Assembly (NCBI GenBank): GCA_016875025.1
Contig: VGSH01000004.1
Location: 1 to 55,514, forward strand
Direction of reading: 5' to 3'
DNA length: 55,514 bases
Source: Deltaproteobacteria bacterium
GTDB lineage: Bacteria; Desulfobacterota; WTBG01; CAIYCZ01; CAIRTM01
Shown here: piece by piece, positions 1 through 6,106 of the stretch
Layout of the letters: each line of letters opens with the position of its first letter
Position numbering within the stretch: the first letter of the stretch is position 1
Position numbers and translations under genes: made by a program
Notes under the pieces: generated by a model
Databases searched by the model: none
Told to the model about the DNA's origin: nothing
Seen by the model: only the letters and a program-made list of their open reading frames with translations

Positions 1-370
1 GCGGCCCGAGCAAAATGGCCCCGCGCCCGAGCGCGAGCGCCTGCTCAAGGTGTTGAAACCCTTCAATCTCAACGTTGTGGGCCGCGTCTTCGGGCGTAAT
101 GATGACTGACTCAACCAGGGCCTCTCCCAGCAGCGCCATCAAAGAGCGCAGAATGCGGCAGCGCTCTGCATGGGAAAGCCGGTCACCGAACGCCCGCCTG
201 AGATTTTCATGAGCGAGCCGCATGCGGCTTCTGATAATACAGCCGGCGGCAATGCCCAGGAAGCGGCCGCATTGGATGGCAAGCACGGCCGGCAGCAGGC
301 GTATGCAGAACACAAACAGGCGCATGGCGCCGTATTCCAGCAGATGTCTGAATTTTTTTCTGGTAATCAT
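1..370 (-). CDS. LpxL/HtrB-family lipid A acyltransferase, partial (runs off left edge)
   Basis: Reading the minus strand from an ATG at 370 gives an open frame of 123 codons that leaves the window without a stop, so the C-terminal part is missing. The start reads MITRKKFRHLLEYGAMRL, then a hydrophobic segment, and near the edge ALALGRGAILLGP. That matches the stretch just before the HX4D/E catalytic motif of late lipid A acyltransferases (Kdo-dependent transfer of acyl chains, inner membrane). The catalytic motif itself lies outside the window. It follows the WaaP-like kinase gene by 27 bp on the same strand, so the two probably form one lipopolysaccharide operon. The family call is good; which acyl chain or homologue is not decidable here. 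Confidence 0.75.
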   Translation of the reverse strand, partial: MITRKKFRHLLEYGAMRLFVFCIRLLPAVLAIQCGRFLGIAAGCIIRSRMRLAHENLRRAFGDRLSHAERCRILRSLMALLGEALVESVIITPEDAAHNVEIEGFQHLEQALALGRGAILLGP

Positions 371-397
371 GGTATCAGCAGGCGCGATAAGCAGCGG

Positions 398-1054
398 TTA
401 TCGTCTTGAAAAACGGGTGCCCAGAGGATAGCCCTTGAAAATCCACAGCGAGCGTCTTTTCGCGACCGCCTCAAGCAGTGCCGTTCGCTGCGCGCCCATG
501 GTATCGGGGCAGATTTTCTGCCAGCATTTATAAACGCCTGAGAGATCTATCGCCTTGAGCGGGCGATGTAATGCGCGCGGGATGCGGTCAAGCAGCAGGC
601 TTGACTGAAAGTCAAGCAGTGCCGGACTACCCTCCGGTGTTATCAGAATGTTGCGCATGTAGCGGATATCAAGATGCACGATGCCGCGGCCGTGCATGCG
701 CTGCACGGTGTCCTCAAGGCGCTCGAAAAATTCCGGCGTGACCCTGCCCGTACGGCGTGCTTCCTTCAACGTTATGCCGGGAATATGGCGGTAGGCCAGC
801 GCAAAAGGGCTCAGCCGGAACGGGTCGGCCGCGATACCGTGTATGCCCTGCAGCCGCTCGAGCGCCTGCAGCTCGCGACGCACCATGAAAATTCCCACGC
901 TGTAGCGGACCAGCGCCCGGCAGGGGCTGAAGTCCTTGATCACCCAGGTAGCGCAGCCGGCATCAAACAGAAACAAATCAGCGTTGGCCCAGCGGCCCTT
1001 GCTTAAAACGCGGGGCGGGTTGCGGTGTGTATCATCAAGAGTAAAGGGCATCAT
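398..1054 (-). CDS. Kdo/WaaP-like lipopolysaccharide kinase
   Basis: A 218-residue protein with the eukaryotic-kinase-like fold typical of Kdo kinase/WaaP and RIO-related enzymes. The catalytic loop HLDIRYMRNIL (His-x-Asp, downstream Asn) lies near residue 145 and is followed by the metal-binding LLDFQ. The N-terminal half is short, and a Gly-rich loop is not obvious, as is common in this family. It probably phosphorylates Kdo or heptose of the inner LPS core at the cytoplasmic membrane. The neighbouring lipid A acyltransferase gene, 27 bp downstream, supports this. Two adjacent ATGs (1054 and 1051) are possible starts. A small-molecule or protein kinase of the same superfamily is the alternative. 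Confidence 0.7.
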   Translation of the reverse strand: MMPFTLDDTHRNPPRVLSKGRWANADLFLFDAGCATWVIKDFSPCRALVRYSVGIFMVRRELQALERLQGIHGIAADPFRLSPFALAYRHIPGITLKEARRTGRVTPEFFERLEDTVQRMHGRGIVHLDIRYMRNILITPEGSPALLDFQSSLLLDRIPRALHRPLKAIDLSGVYKCWQKICPDTMGAQRTALLEAVAKRRSLWIFKGYPLGTRFSRR

Positions 1055-1567
1055 GGTCGTGTGTATACCTGTTCAGTGAGCAGCGCCCGGGGGCGCACTG
1101 CGAACTCCGCTGTGCCATGTCCTGAAAAAATCCCATGCACACAAAGCCCGCAAGAAATCCTGCACATGATCGGGAAAAACGGACAACACGTCAGCATAAG
1201 TTGCCCGGCAGCGCACTGCCTTCGGAGAATATCATTCGCTGCCAACGTCATCACGTCAGCTATCATACAATATTTACCTGCATTGACAAAACATTTTTTA
1301 AAAGGTTGCACGTACAATGCTGAAATCGTCTCAACAAAACAGCCGAGCGCCCTGATTTATCAGCTGTTTTGCAACCAGTCGTATGGAGGCTTCCGCGGCC
1401 GCCTGCAAGCACCCGTTCGACGATGCCTGTATCTGCTTGACAGAACTTCTTTTTTAAAAAAAATAAAATATACCTTGACTTGCACGCCCTTCATCTATTA
1501 GTGTTGCATATCTTTCAACACCAATACCATCAAACAAAACCCATACAGCGCACATAACGAAGCAGCC
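1055..1567. other. Divergent intergenic region without a convincing gene
   Basis: About 510 bp lie between the divergent kinase gene and the AAA+ gene. The right half (about 1260-1560) is AT-rich with A/T tracts and TTGACA/TTGACT-like hexamers at 1283 and 1475, but none has a well-spaced -10 box. Open frames here lack family resemblance and good ribosome binding sites. It most likely holds the promoters of the two flanking genes. Confidence 0.4.
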
Positions 1568-2566
1568 ATGAGTCGCTCACAGCTTCTTGAAAAAAATATT
1601 GAGTACCTTCCGGTTGTCTATTTAACCAGCAGCTTAAAGCAGCTCTATCAGCAGTGCGAGGGGCTTTCCGAAAAGCGCCACGGTTCCATTCTGATTAGCG
1701 GCGAGAGCGGCACAGGCAAAGAGCTGCTGGCAAAAAGCATTCACTACAGCCGCTGCCCGAATGCACCGTTTATCACCATGAACTGCGTCAACCTGCCGTT
1801 TGATCATTTCGAAGAAAAAATCAACACCTGTTTTTCAGCACTGGCTGCTTCCGGGGACAACGGCCGGGGCGCCGCTCAACCCCAGCCCGAATCGACCCTT
1901 TTTCTGCGCGATCTCGGCAAGCTCGAAGCACCGGTAAAGCAGAGCCTGCTGGCGCTGCTTTCTGAAAAAATGCAGGCCGTGAAAAAAGCCGGCGGCAGCC
2001 CGGTGCGGCTGATCTTTTCATCGAAGGAATCCCCGGAAAACGGCTCCCGGGCAAAAGACAGCGCACCGATCGAGCCGTTTCATCCGTACCTGCTCACCAT
2101 TCTGCCCCTGCGCAGCCGCCGCGATGACATCCCGCCGCTGGCAACGTTTTTCATGGATAAATTCAGCAAGGAATACGGCAAAGACATCGGCGGCATTCAC
2201 AGCCGCGCGCTTGCCCTGCTTGAGGGCTATGACTGGCCTGAAAACGTGAGCGAGCTGCGCGATGTCATGGAAAACGCCGTACTGCTGGCCGACGGGCCGC
2301 TGATCACGAAGGATGACATACGCTTCAATATCTCCAAAAAGGCCATTGCGCTTGAGAGTTTCCTGAGCCGTGAGGATTTTTTCACGCTGGAGGAAATCGA
2401 GCATATCTACATCAACACCGTGTTGCGCCGCCTGAAAAACAACAAGAGCAAAACAGCCAAAGTGCTGGGCGTGTCCCGCAACACCCTGCAGCGCCATATC
2501 GGCAAAATCGAAGAGCCCGCGCCGAAAAAGAGGCGCAAAAACTCCCACCAGCCCCGCTTGTTGTAG
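1568..2566 (+). CDS. NtrC-type AAA+ protein with Fis-like HTH, lacking GAFTGA and with altered Walker B
   Basis: A 332-residue protein with an AAA+ domain of the sigma-54 activator type. Walker A is GESGTGKE at 45-52, the segment LRSRRDDIPPLATFF at 181-195 is typical of the family, and the C-terminus (about 280-316) is a Fis-type helix-turn-helix with the recognition part VSRNTLQRHI. There is no receiver, GAF or other sensory domain. Key sites are abnormal: the sigma-54-contacting GAFTGA loop, expected around 84-94, is missing. The Walker B position reads TLFLRDLG instead of TLFLDEIG. The sensor II segment reads ENVSEL instead of GNVREL. It probably binds DNA and perhaps ATP but should not activate sigma-54 RNA polymerase. 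No neighbour reveals its targets. The tail (PKKRRKNSHQ) is basic. Confidence 0.75.
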   Translation: MSRSQLLEKNIEYLPVVYLTSSLKQLYQQCEGLSEKRHGSILISGESGTGKELLAKSIHYSRCPNAPFITMNCVNLPFDHFEEKINTCFSALAASGDNGRGAAQPQPESTLFLRDLGKLEAPVKQSLLALLSEKMQAVKKAGGSPVRLIFSSKESPENGSRAKDSAPIEPFHPYLLTILPLRSRRDDIPPLATFFMDKFSKEYGKDIGGIHSRALALLEGYDWPENVSELRDVMENAVLLADGPLITKDDIRFNISKKAIALESFLSREDFFTLEEIEHIYINTVLRRLKNNKSKTAKVLGVSRNTLQRHIGKIEEPAPKKRRKNSHQPRLL

Positions 2567-2577
2567 ACTGCCTGTCA

Positions 2578-2612
2578 GTTTGGAGTTCGGTGTTGGGAGT
2601 TTGGAGTTTGGA
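2578..2612. repeat. Heptamer array GTTNGGA, 5 units
   Basis: Five consecutive 7-bp units: GTTTGGA, GTTCGGT, GTTGGGA, GTTTGGA, GTTTGGA. Only the fourth base varies regularly. The same heptamer recurs at 2842-2869 (inverted), 4818-4845, 51932-51959, 52144-52157 and 52420-52447 (inverted), always between genes. Confidence 0.8.
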
Positions 2613-2753
2613 CCAGCCGGGCATAACCGGTCGGGCGCATGACCTCCCCAACCTTGATAGAGCATATTCCTTTTTACTGTATTCTCTCCGAATAACCCTT
2701 GCGTGGTTACCTTTAGAGTGGTTTGTTTTTCCGTTCGTGGTAAGTTCTCTTTT

Positions 2754-2908
2754 CCGTTCGTGGTGAGCCTGTCGAACCATGAACGGATTTATCTGCGGTC
2801 TGTTCTACCCTTCGACAGCCTCAGGGTGAACGGGTTTCTGCTCCAAACTCCGAACTCCATACTCCAAGCTTTGTTCCGTTCGTGGTGAGCCTGTCGAACC
2901 ATGGACGG
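2754..2908. repeat. REP-like palindrome cluster with an inverted heptamer array
   Basis: Two near-identical palindromes with arms CCGTTC/GAACGG and an inner GTGAGCCTGTCGAAC lie at 2754-2786 and 2876-2908. A related hairpin (CCCTTCGACAGCCTCAGGG) is at 2808-2834. Between them, at 2842-2869, is an inverted copy of the GTTNGGA heptamer array. Such palindromes are dispersed extragenic repeats; no function is visible. Confidence 0.7.
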
Positions 2909-2965
2909 GTCCGTCGTGTGACATATGATCAGTTCCTTCCACTTTGAATTGAATGCGCCGTACTA

Positions 2966-3083
2966 TTAGTCGCAAAATGGAGGATTTTATTTCTTCGCTG
3001 CTGATTTTTTAAACAGCATCCGGCCGATCAAAACAATCGGCGGCCGAAGCGGGGGGGGAGGTAAAAAGGCGGGAGGCGTGCGG
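2966..3083. repeat. 118-bp direct repeat, copy 1 (flanks toxin-antitoxin genes)
   Basis: It begins TTAGTCGCAAA and runs through CTGCTGATTTTTT, ACAGCATCCGG, TCAAAACAATCGGCGGCC to GTGCGG. The second copy is at 4684-4800 in the same orientation, with scattered differences. Between them lie the vapBC pair and the orphan Xre antitoxin. Confidence 0.75.
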
Positions 3084-3244
3084 CCGTCAAGGGCGCTATT
3101 GTACAAAATGTAGGCCGGTACTCGCGAAGCGTGTCCGGCAAATTTAATTCATACTTTCATGGACGCCCCCTTGTTTGTTCTTAATCGAACATGTGCTTCA
3201 GGCGCGGCTTCCAGCTGTCGTCTGGGAGCAACGGTTGTGCCAGA

Positions 3245-3646
3245 TCATTTCAACAGGTTGAAGAAGGGAAGCTTTGCCGCCCCCTTGTCAAACGTCATGC
3301 CCGCATCGCATCCGGATTTCTCGGCCGCGTGGGCAATAAGGATGTCTGCAAGGTCTGCTTTGCATCTCGGTCCGTCGTTCAGGAGGCCTTCGATAACGCG
3401 ATCCGCCTCGAACTCGAATACGGGCATCTGTCGCATGTCCCGGATGGCATCCAGTATTTCGGATCTCGTCTTCTCGTACGCGCTTTCCAAAACCCAGATT
3501 GTCTCCAGGACGACCAGCAAAGGGATCTTAAGGCGTTCCCGTCGCTCCTCCGCCAGTTTCAGACGCCTGCGGACGGCTTCTGCCTGCCTTGCATCGTCCC
3601 GAACGAGGAAACGTACAATGACGTTCGTATCGACAGCGATCATCAC
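3245..3646 (-). CDS. vapC: VapC-like PIN-domain toxin
   Basis: A 133-residue PIN-domain protein. It opens MMIAVDTNVIVRFLVRDD with the first catalytic Asp at 6 and ends with a typical CDAGMTFDKGAAKL segment containing the last acidic residues. VapC toxins are Mg-dependent ribonucleases, usually cutting tRNA or rRNA, held inactive by the partner antitoxin. Its start overlaps the antitoxin stop by 4 bp (ATGA), so the pair is translationally coupled. The length is normal and the catalytic acids are present, so the toxin looks intact. Confidence 0.85.
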   Translation of the reverse strand: MMIAVDTNVIVRFLVRDDARQAEAVRRRLKLAEERRERLKIPLLVVLETIWVLESAYEKTRSEILDAIRDMRQMPVFEFEADRVIEGLLNDGPRCKADLADILIAHAAEKSGCDAGMTFDKGAAKLPFFNLLK

Positions 3647-3888
3647 TTTCGCTCCCTCATTCGTTTCGCAACGGCCGCGTTCATATCCTCTATGCTCTTT
3701 GGCTGCTGCCCGGCGCTGTGGAGACGTCCAAATACTTCGTCCACCGACTTCGTCACCGGCTTCAGCACGGCCTCTGTATCATTATGAACTATGAACGCGA
3801 CACGGTCGCCCGCGTGGAGATTAAGCGAATCCCGCACCGCCTTCGGAATGGTGAGCTGACCCTTGCTTGTCAATGTGGCTGTAACCAT
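3643..3888 (-). CDS. vapB: AbrB/MazE-fold antitoxin of the PIN pair
   Basis: An 81-residue protein with an N-terminal SpoVT/AbrB swapped-hairpin domain (TLTSKGQLTIPKAVRDSLNL, GDRVAFIV) that binds DNA, and a charged C-terminal tail that should wrap the toxin. GGAG sits 8 nt before the ATG. It is the first gene of a two-gene operon with vapC. Autoregulation is likely because an inverted repeat (CTTAC/GTAAG) overlaps the -10 box of its own promoter. Confidence 0.87.
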   Translation of the reverse strand: MVTATLTSKGQLTIPKAVRDSLNLHAGDRVAFIVHNDTEAVLKPVTKSVDEVFGRLHSAGQQPKSIEDMNAAVAKRMRERK

Positions 3889-3918
3889 GCGTCAATCTCC
3901 TTACCTTATTGATTCTTC

Positions 3919-3951
3919 TTACATACTAGTAAGGAAAATAAGAAATGTCAA
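3919..3951 (-). promoter_or_regulatory. Promoter and operator of vapBC (AbrB type)
   Basis: On the minus strand TTGACA (3946-3951) and TAGTAT (3923-3928) are separated by 17 bp, with an expected transcript start about 28 nt before the vapB ATG. The inverted repeat CTTAC (3919-3923) / GTAAG (3929-3933) straddles the -10 box, a natural site for antitoxin repression. A related GTAAG/CTTAC repeat precedes the second AbrB antitoxin at 27462-27476. Confidence 0.75.
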
Positions 3952-4289
3952 CGCCTGTTTTTCACACAACGCTACGGATAATGGGCGCGGCGCATTTTTT
4001 CGCGTCGCGCTCAAGCCGATGGTTGGGGGAAATTAAATATGGTGTCCTGGATTTTCCCATTCATGGACTCCTTGTTTGTCCGATGCAGGGCGCGCGAAAT
4101 CACGCATTGTAGGGGCAGTGCCGCTGGCCACGCGCACCGCAGCAGATGGGCGTTTTACAAAATCCGCCTGAAGAACGGCTGTGACAGCCGTTGATAAATT
4201 ATAACTTATATGTTATACCACGAAAACAGACTGATCGATGTTGCTGAAAAACGCATGCAAGACTTTTTATCACGAAATGAGGCTACAGA
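3952..4289. other. Intergenic region with repeat fragments and a small operator
   Basis: It contains the second copy of the TTCATGGAC/CTTGTTTGT block (4061-4083), a fragment resembling the right end of the MITE family (CGCAGCAGATGGGCGTTTT, 4138-4156), and an inverted repeat ATAAC/GTTAT (4201-4216) in front of the Xre gene. No gene is supported apart from the doubtful 27-codon frame at 4210. Confidence 0.4.
4201..4216. promoter_or_regulatory. Inverted repeat, possible operator of the Xre antitoxin
   Basis: ATAAC (4201-4205) and GTTAT (4212-4216) form a perfect inverted repeat separated by 6 bp, about 75 bp before the Xre start. Xre-type antitoxins usually repress their own promoter through such a site. 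No clear -35/-10 pair was found. Confidence 0.4.
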
Positions 4290-4293
4290 ATGA
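4210..4293 (+). CDS. Possible 27-residue peptide overlapping the Xre gene start
   Basis: The frame from the ATG at 4210 encodes 27 residues (it begins MLYHENRLIDV) and stops in an ATGA overlap with the Xre start at 4290. The coupling suggests a leader peptide or the remnant of a lost toxin gene, which would normally sit here. It resembles no family I can name. It has no clear ribosome binding site, so it may not be translated. Confidence 0.25.
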   Translation: MLYHENRLIDVAEKRMQDFLSRNEATE

Positions 4294-4580
4294 AAGCGAG
4301 AACCCTGCAGGATTACAAAGCACAGCAGATGAAAACCCCCGGTTTTAAAAAAGCCTGGCGGGAACTGGATGCCGAGTTTGAACTTCTTGAAAGTATGCTT
4401 GCATTACGCGAACGTGCCGGCATGTCCCAACAGCGGCTTGCCGAGATGATCGGCACACAGCAACCTGCACTTTCGCGGCTTGAAAGGGGCGGATTTAAAA
4501 AAGCTTCAATGGCAACGCTTTCCAAAATTGCCGATGCCCTGGACGCCCGGCTTGTTATTCGGCTGGAGCCCAGGCGCTGA
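4290..4580 (+). CDS. Xre/HigA-like antitoxin without an adjacent toxin
   Basis: A 96-residue protein. The N-terminal helix region (MKARTLQDYKAQQMKTPGFKK) is typical of HigA-like antitoxins. It is followed by a Cro/C1 helix-turn-helix around 46-75 (MSQQRLAEMIGTQQPALSRLE) and the segment KIADALDARLVIRLEP. Such proteins normally neutralise a RelE/HigB-type toxin encoded directly upstream, but no toxin gene is present on either side. Upstream there is only a possible 27-codon frame. It may be a solitary antitoxin or what remains of a decayed module. It lies inside the same pair of 118-bp direct repeats as vapBC. Confidence 0.8.
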   Translation: MKARTLQDYKAQQMKTPGFKKAWRELDAEFELLESMLALRERAGMSQQRLAEMIGTQQPALSRLERGGFKKASMATLSKIADALDARLVIRLEPRR

Positions 4581-4683
4581 ACCACCGCACTGAACCATAT
4601 CAGTTGCTTACCAAAAATTCCATGGCCCGACCCGGAGAAGAATTGAATTTACTTATTTAAGGGATGTCCCGCTCGTCGCGCAC

Positions 4684-4800
4684 TTAGTCGCAAAGCGGAG
4701 GGTTTTATTGCAGTGCTGCTGATTTTTTACACAGCATCCGGTGGGTCAAAACAATCGGCGGCCGGGACGGGGGAACGTAAAACAAGGCGGGGGGGTGCGG
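4684..4800. repeat. 118-bp direct repeat, copy 2
   Basis: Same orientation as copy 1 at 2966-3083. It starts TTAGTCGCAAA and keeps the blocks CTGCTGATTTTTT, ACAGCATCCGG and TCAAAACAATCGGCGGCC, ending GTGCGG. With copy 1 it brackets vapBC and the Xre antitoxin, which could allow excision or duplication by recombination. Confidence 0.75.
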
Positions 4801-4817
4801 CAATAAACAGCGCTGCA

Positions 4818-4845
4818 GTTTGGAGTCAGGAGTTCGGAGTTGGGA
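4818..4845. repeat. Heptamer array GTTNGGA, 4 units
   Basis: Units GTTTGGA, GTCAGGA, GTTCGGA and GTTGGGA follow in phase. Same family as the arrays at 2578, 51932 and 52420. Confidence 0.75.
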
Positions 4846-4850
4846 GAAAA

Positions 4851-4883
4851 GGCTGGATGCCGGATCGGCGTCCGGCATGACAG
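4851..4883. repeat. REP-like palindrome GGATGCCG...CGGCATGACAG, left of VapBC
   Basis: A hairpin with arms GATGCCGGA/TCCGGCAT. A matching element with the same outer bases GCTGGATGCCG and GGCATGACAG lies at 6045-6076, on the other side of the Phd-type VapBC module. A degenerate third copy starts near 5217. Confidence 0.6.
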
Positions 4884-4889
4884 CCCGCA

Positions 4890-4924
4890 AGATTTCTCAG
4901 TCGCTCACGCTTCTTCGAAATGAC
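4890..4924. repeat. Dispersed repeat AGATTTCTCAGTCGCT...CGAAATGAC
   Basis: This 35-bp element recurs at 36447-36480, 36725-36759 and, inverted, at 52260-52294. All copies are intergenic. It is a REP-like dispersed element. Confidence 0.65.
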
Positions 4925-5089
4925 GTTGTTTTGGTTTTAGGGTTTCAAACCCCATCGTTTCGCAGCGTAGGGGCAGGCCCCTGTGCCTGCCCCTAATCGC
5001 GGATACTCCGCCTCAGGCGGACCGCGAGGATGTGCCCGTCCTCCGCAGTAGTTCTGCTACGGAGGGTGGACCCGGTGAGGGAATCAGGT

Positions 5090-5162
5090 GTAGGGTGGGT
5101 GCAACCCACCATGTATGGAACATTTAAATCCGGTGGGTTTCGCATCGCTGCACCCACCCTAC
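5090..5162. repeat. Long hairpin with GTAGGGTGGGT arms
   Basis: The arms GTAGGGTGGGTGCAACCCACC and GGTGGGTTTCGC...GCACCCACCCTAC form an imperfect 73-bp inverted repeat. This is a common type of small palindromic mobile-like element. Only one copy lies in this window. Confidence 0.6.
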
Positions 5163-5165
5163 GGG

Positions 5166-5197
5166 GTACCCATTCTTTGGCGGCAAAGAACGGGTAC
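5166..5197. repeat. GTACCC-TTCTTTG hairpin, copy 1
   Basis: Inverted repeat GTACCCATTCTTTG/CAAAGAACGGGTAC around GCGG. The same hairpin recurs at 27312-27343 and 36687-36716. Confidence 0.65.
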
Positions 5198-5267
5198 TAA
5201 AAAAATATTTTTGATTTCTGGATGCCGCAATACGTACGGCAAGGCAGGACCGATTCGAATCCTCGAA

Positions 5268-5684
5268 TCATTTTACAACAGGGACACGGCATCGGCGGGC
5301 AGCCGCGAGCAGAGCCTTGTCCCTGGTGGCCAGAGGGATATCTTCACGCATGGCCAAATCAAGGTATGTGGCATCATAGGTAGACAGCTGCTGCAGGCGC
5401 GCAAGCGCGACAATTTCAGTAAGCATGCGCTCCGGGGATTCCTGAACAATGGTGATCGGCAGGTTTGTGAGAAGCGCGAGTAAACGGGCGCTGTCTGCCT
5501 TGCTGAGGCGTTTTTTGCGCTCAGCTGCGACGAGAACATTGCCGATTTCCAAGGGCCATATCGCCGGGACAAGGGCTGTTCCTTCCACGAGCATATCAAG
5601 AACGCCGTCAGCGTAACGGTCAGCTTCATCCTGAAAGCACCATGCCATGACAACCGAGTTGTCGACAACAAAACGTTCGGGCAT
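5268..5684 (-). CDS. vapC: VapC-like PIN-domain toxin (Phd-partnered)
   Basis: A 138-residue PIN protein. It opens FVVDNSVVMAWCF with the first catalytic Asp at 8, has an LEIGNVL segment with the conserved Glu, and ends with STYDATYLDLAMRE and PLATRDKALL carrying the remaining acids. It is predicted to be a Mg-dependent ribonuclease toxin. Its ATG shares one base with the antitoxin stop (TGATG), so it is translated by coupling. All catalytic acids are in place. It is a different subfamily from the vapC at 3245. Confidence 0.85.
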   Translation of the reverse strand: MPERFVVDNSVVMAWCFQDEADRYADGVLDMLVEGTALVPAIWPLEIGNVLVAAERKKRLSKADSARLLALLTNLPITIVQESPERMLTEIVALARLQQLSTYDATYLDLAMREDIPLATRDKALLAAARRCRVPVVK

Positions 5685-5923
5685 CAGCGCCTGCCTTGCT
5701 CAATCAGTTCTTTCACAGACATGCCGTCAAGCCGGTGCTTGCGTCGAAACGCGCGCAGGGCTTCGATCGTTTTGACCGGATCGGCAGGCCGCACAGGGTC
5801 AGGCGACTGCAGCACAGCCACGGGGGTGCCATGGCGCAAAATCGTAATTCGTTCGCCCTTCATTACCCGTTCAATCAGTTTCGGCAGATGCGTTTTAGCT
5901 TCGTAGGCTCCGACGTTTGCCAT
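5684..5923 (-). CDS. vapB: Phd/YefM-fold antitoxin of the PIN pair
   Basis: A 79-residue protein with the Phd/YefM opening (VGAYEAKTHLPKLIERVMKGERITILRHGTPVAVL) that dimerises and binds the operator, and a helical tail (KTIEALRAFRRKHRLDGMSVKELIEQGRR) that should block the PIN active site. GGAGG precedes the ATG. It is the first gene of the operon. The AT-rich upstream segment (5924-5985) has direct TAGACT repeats that could be an operator. Confidence 0.85.
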   Translation of the reverse strand: MANVGAYEAKTHLPKLIERVMKGERITILRHGTPVAVLQSPDPVRPADPVKTIEALRAFRRKHRLDGMSVKELIEQGRR

Positions 5924-6044
5924 GTGTTCCTCCAGATCACATTCGATTCTAAAACAAGTCTATCACCAGTCTAAACGGCTGTCAACCGGGAAGGACGCAT
6001 GGCTCGAAAAGTGGTGATCACATTCGGAAGAAGGGGGAAAACAA

Positions 6045-6076
6045 AGCTGGATGCCGCATCACGTGCGGCATGACAG
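6045..6076. repeat. REP-like palindrome GGATGCCG...CGGCATGACAG, right of VapBC
   Basis: Arms GGATGCCGCA/TGCGGCAT, same orientation as the element at 4851-4883. The two copies bracket the Phd-type VapBC module. Confidence 0.6.
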
Positions 6077-6106
6077 GACAGATTCATGCGGCTGCCTAGC
6101 AGCCTT

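Larger units (their letters stand above)
2567..3244. other. Repeat-rich non-coding stretch
   Basis: No gene is seen. The stretch holds a heptamer array (2578-2612), palindromes built on CGTTC...GAACG (2754-2908) and the first copy of a 118-bp direct repeat (2966-3083). A block near 3157-3181 (core TTCATGGAC and CTTGTTTGT) recurs at 4061-4083, on the other side of the vapBC module. Confidence 0.6.
4581..5267. other. Repeat-rich non-coding stretch
   Basis: About 690 bp with no gene. It holds direct repeat copy 2 (4684-4800), a heptamer array (4818-4845), two REP-like elements (4851-4883, 4890-4924), a hairpin with arms CTCCGCAGTAG/CTGCTACGGAG (about 5041-5064), the GTAGGGTGGGT hairpin (5090-5162) and a GTACCC/GGGTAC hairpin (5166-5197). 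Confidence 0.6.

Noticed and set aside
1025-1501. 158-codon plus-strand frame before the AAA+ gene
   Set aside because: Irregular composition, spans an AT-rich promoter region and overlaps the kinase gene start.
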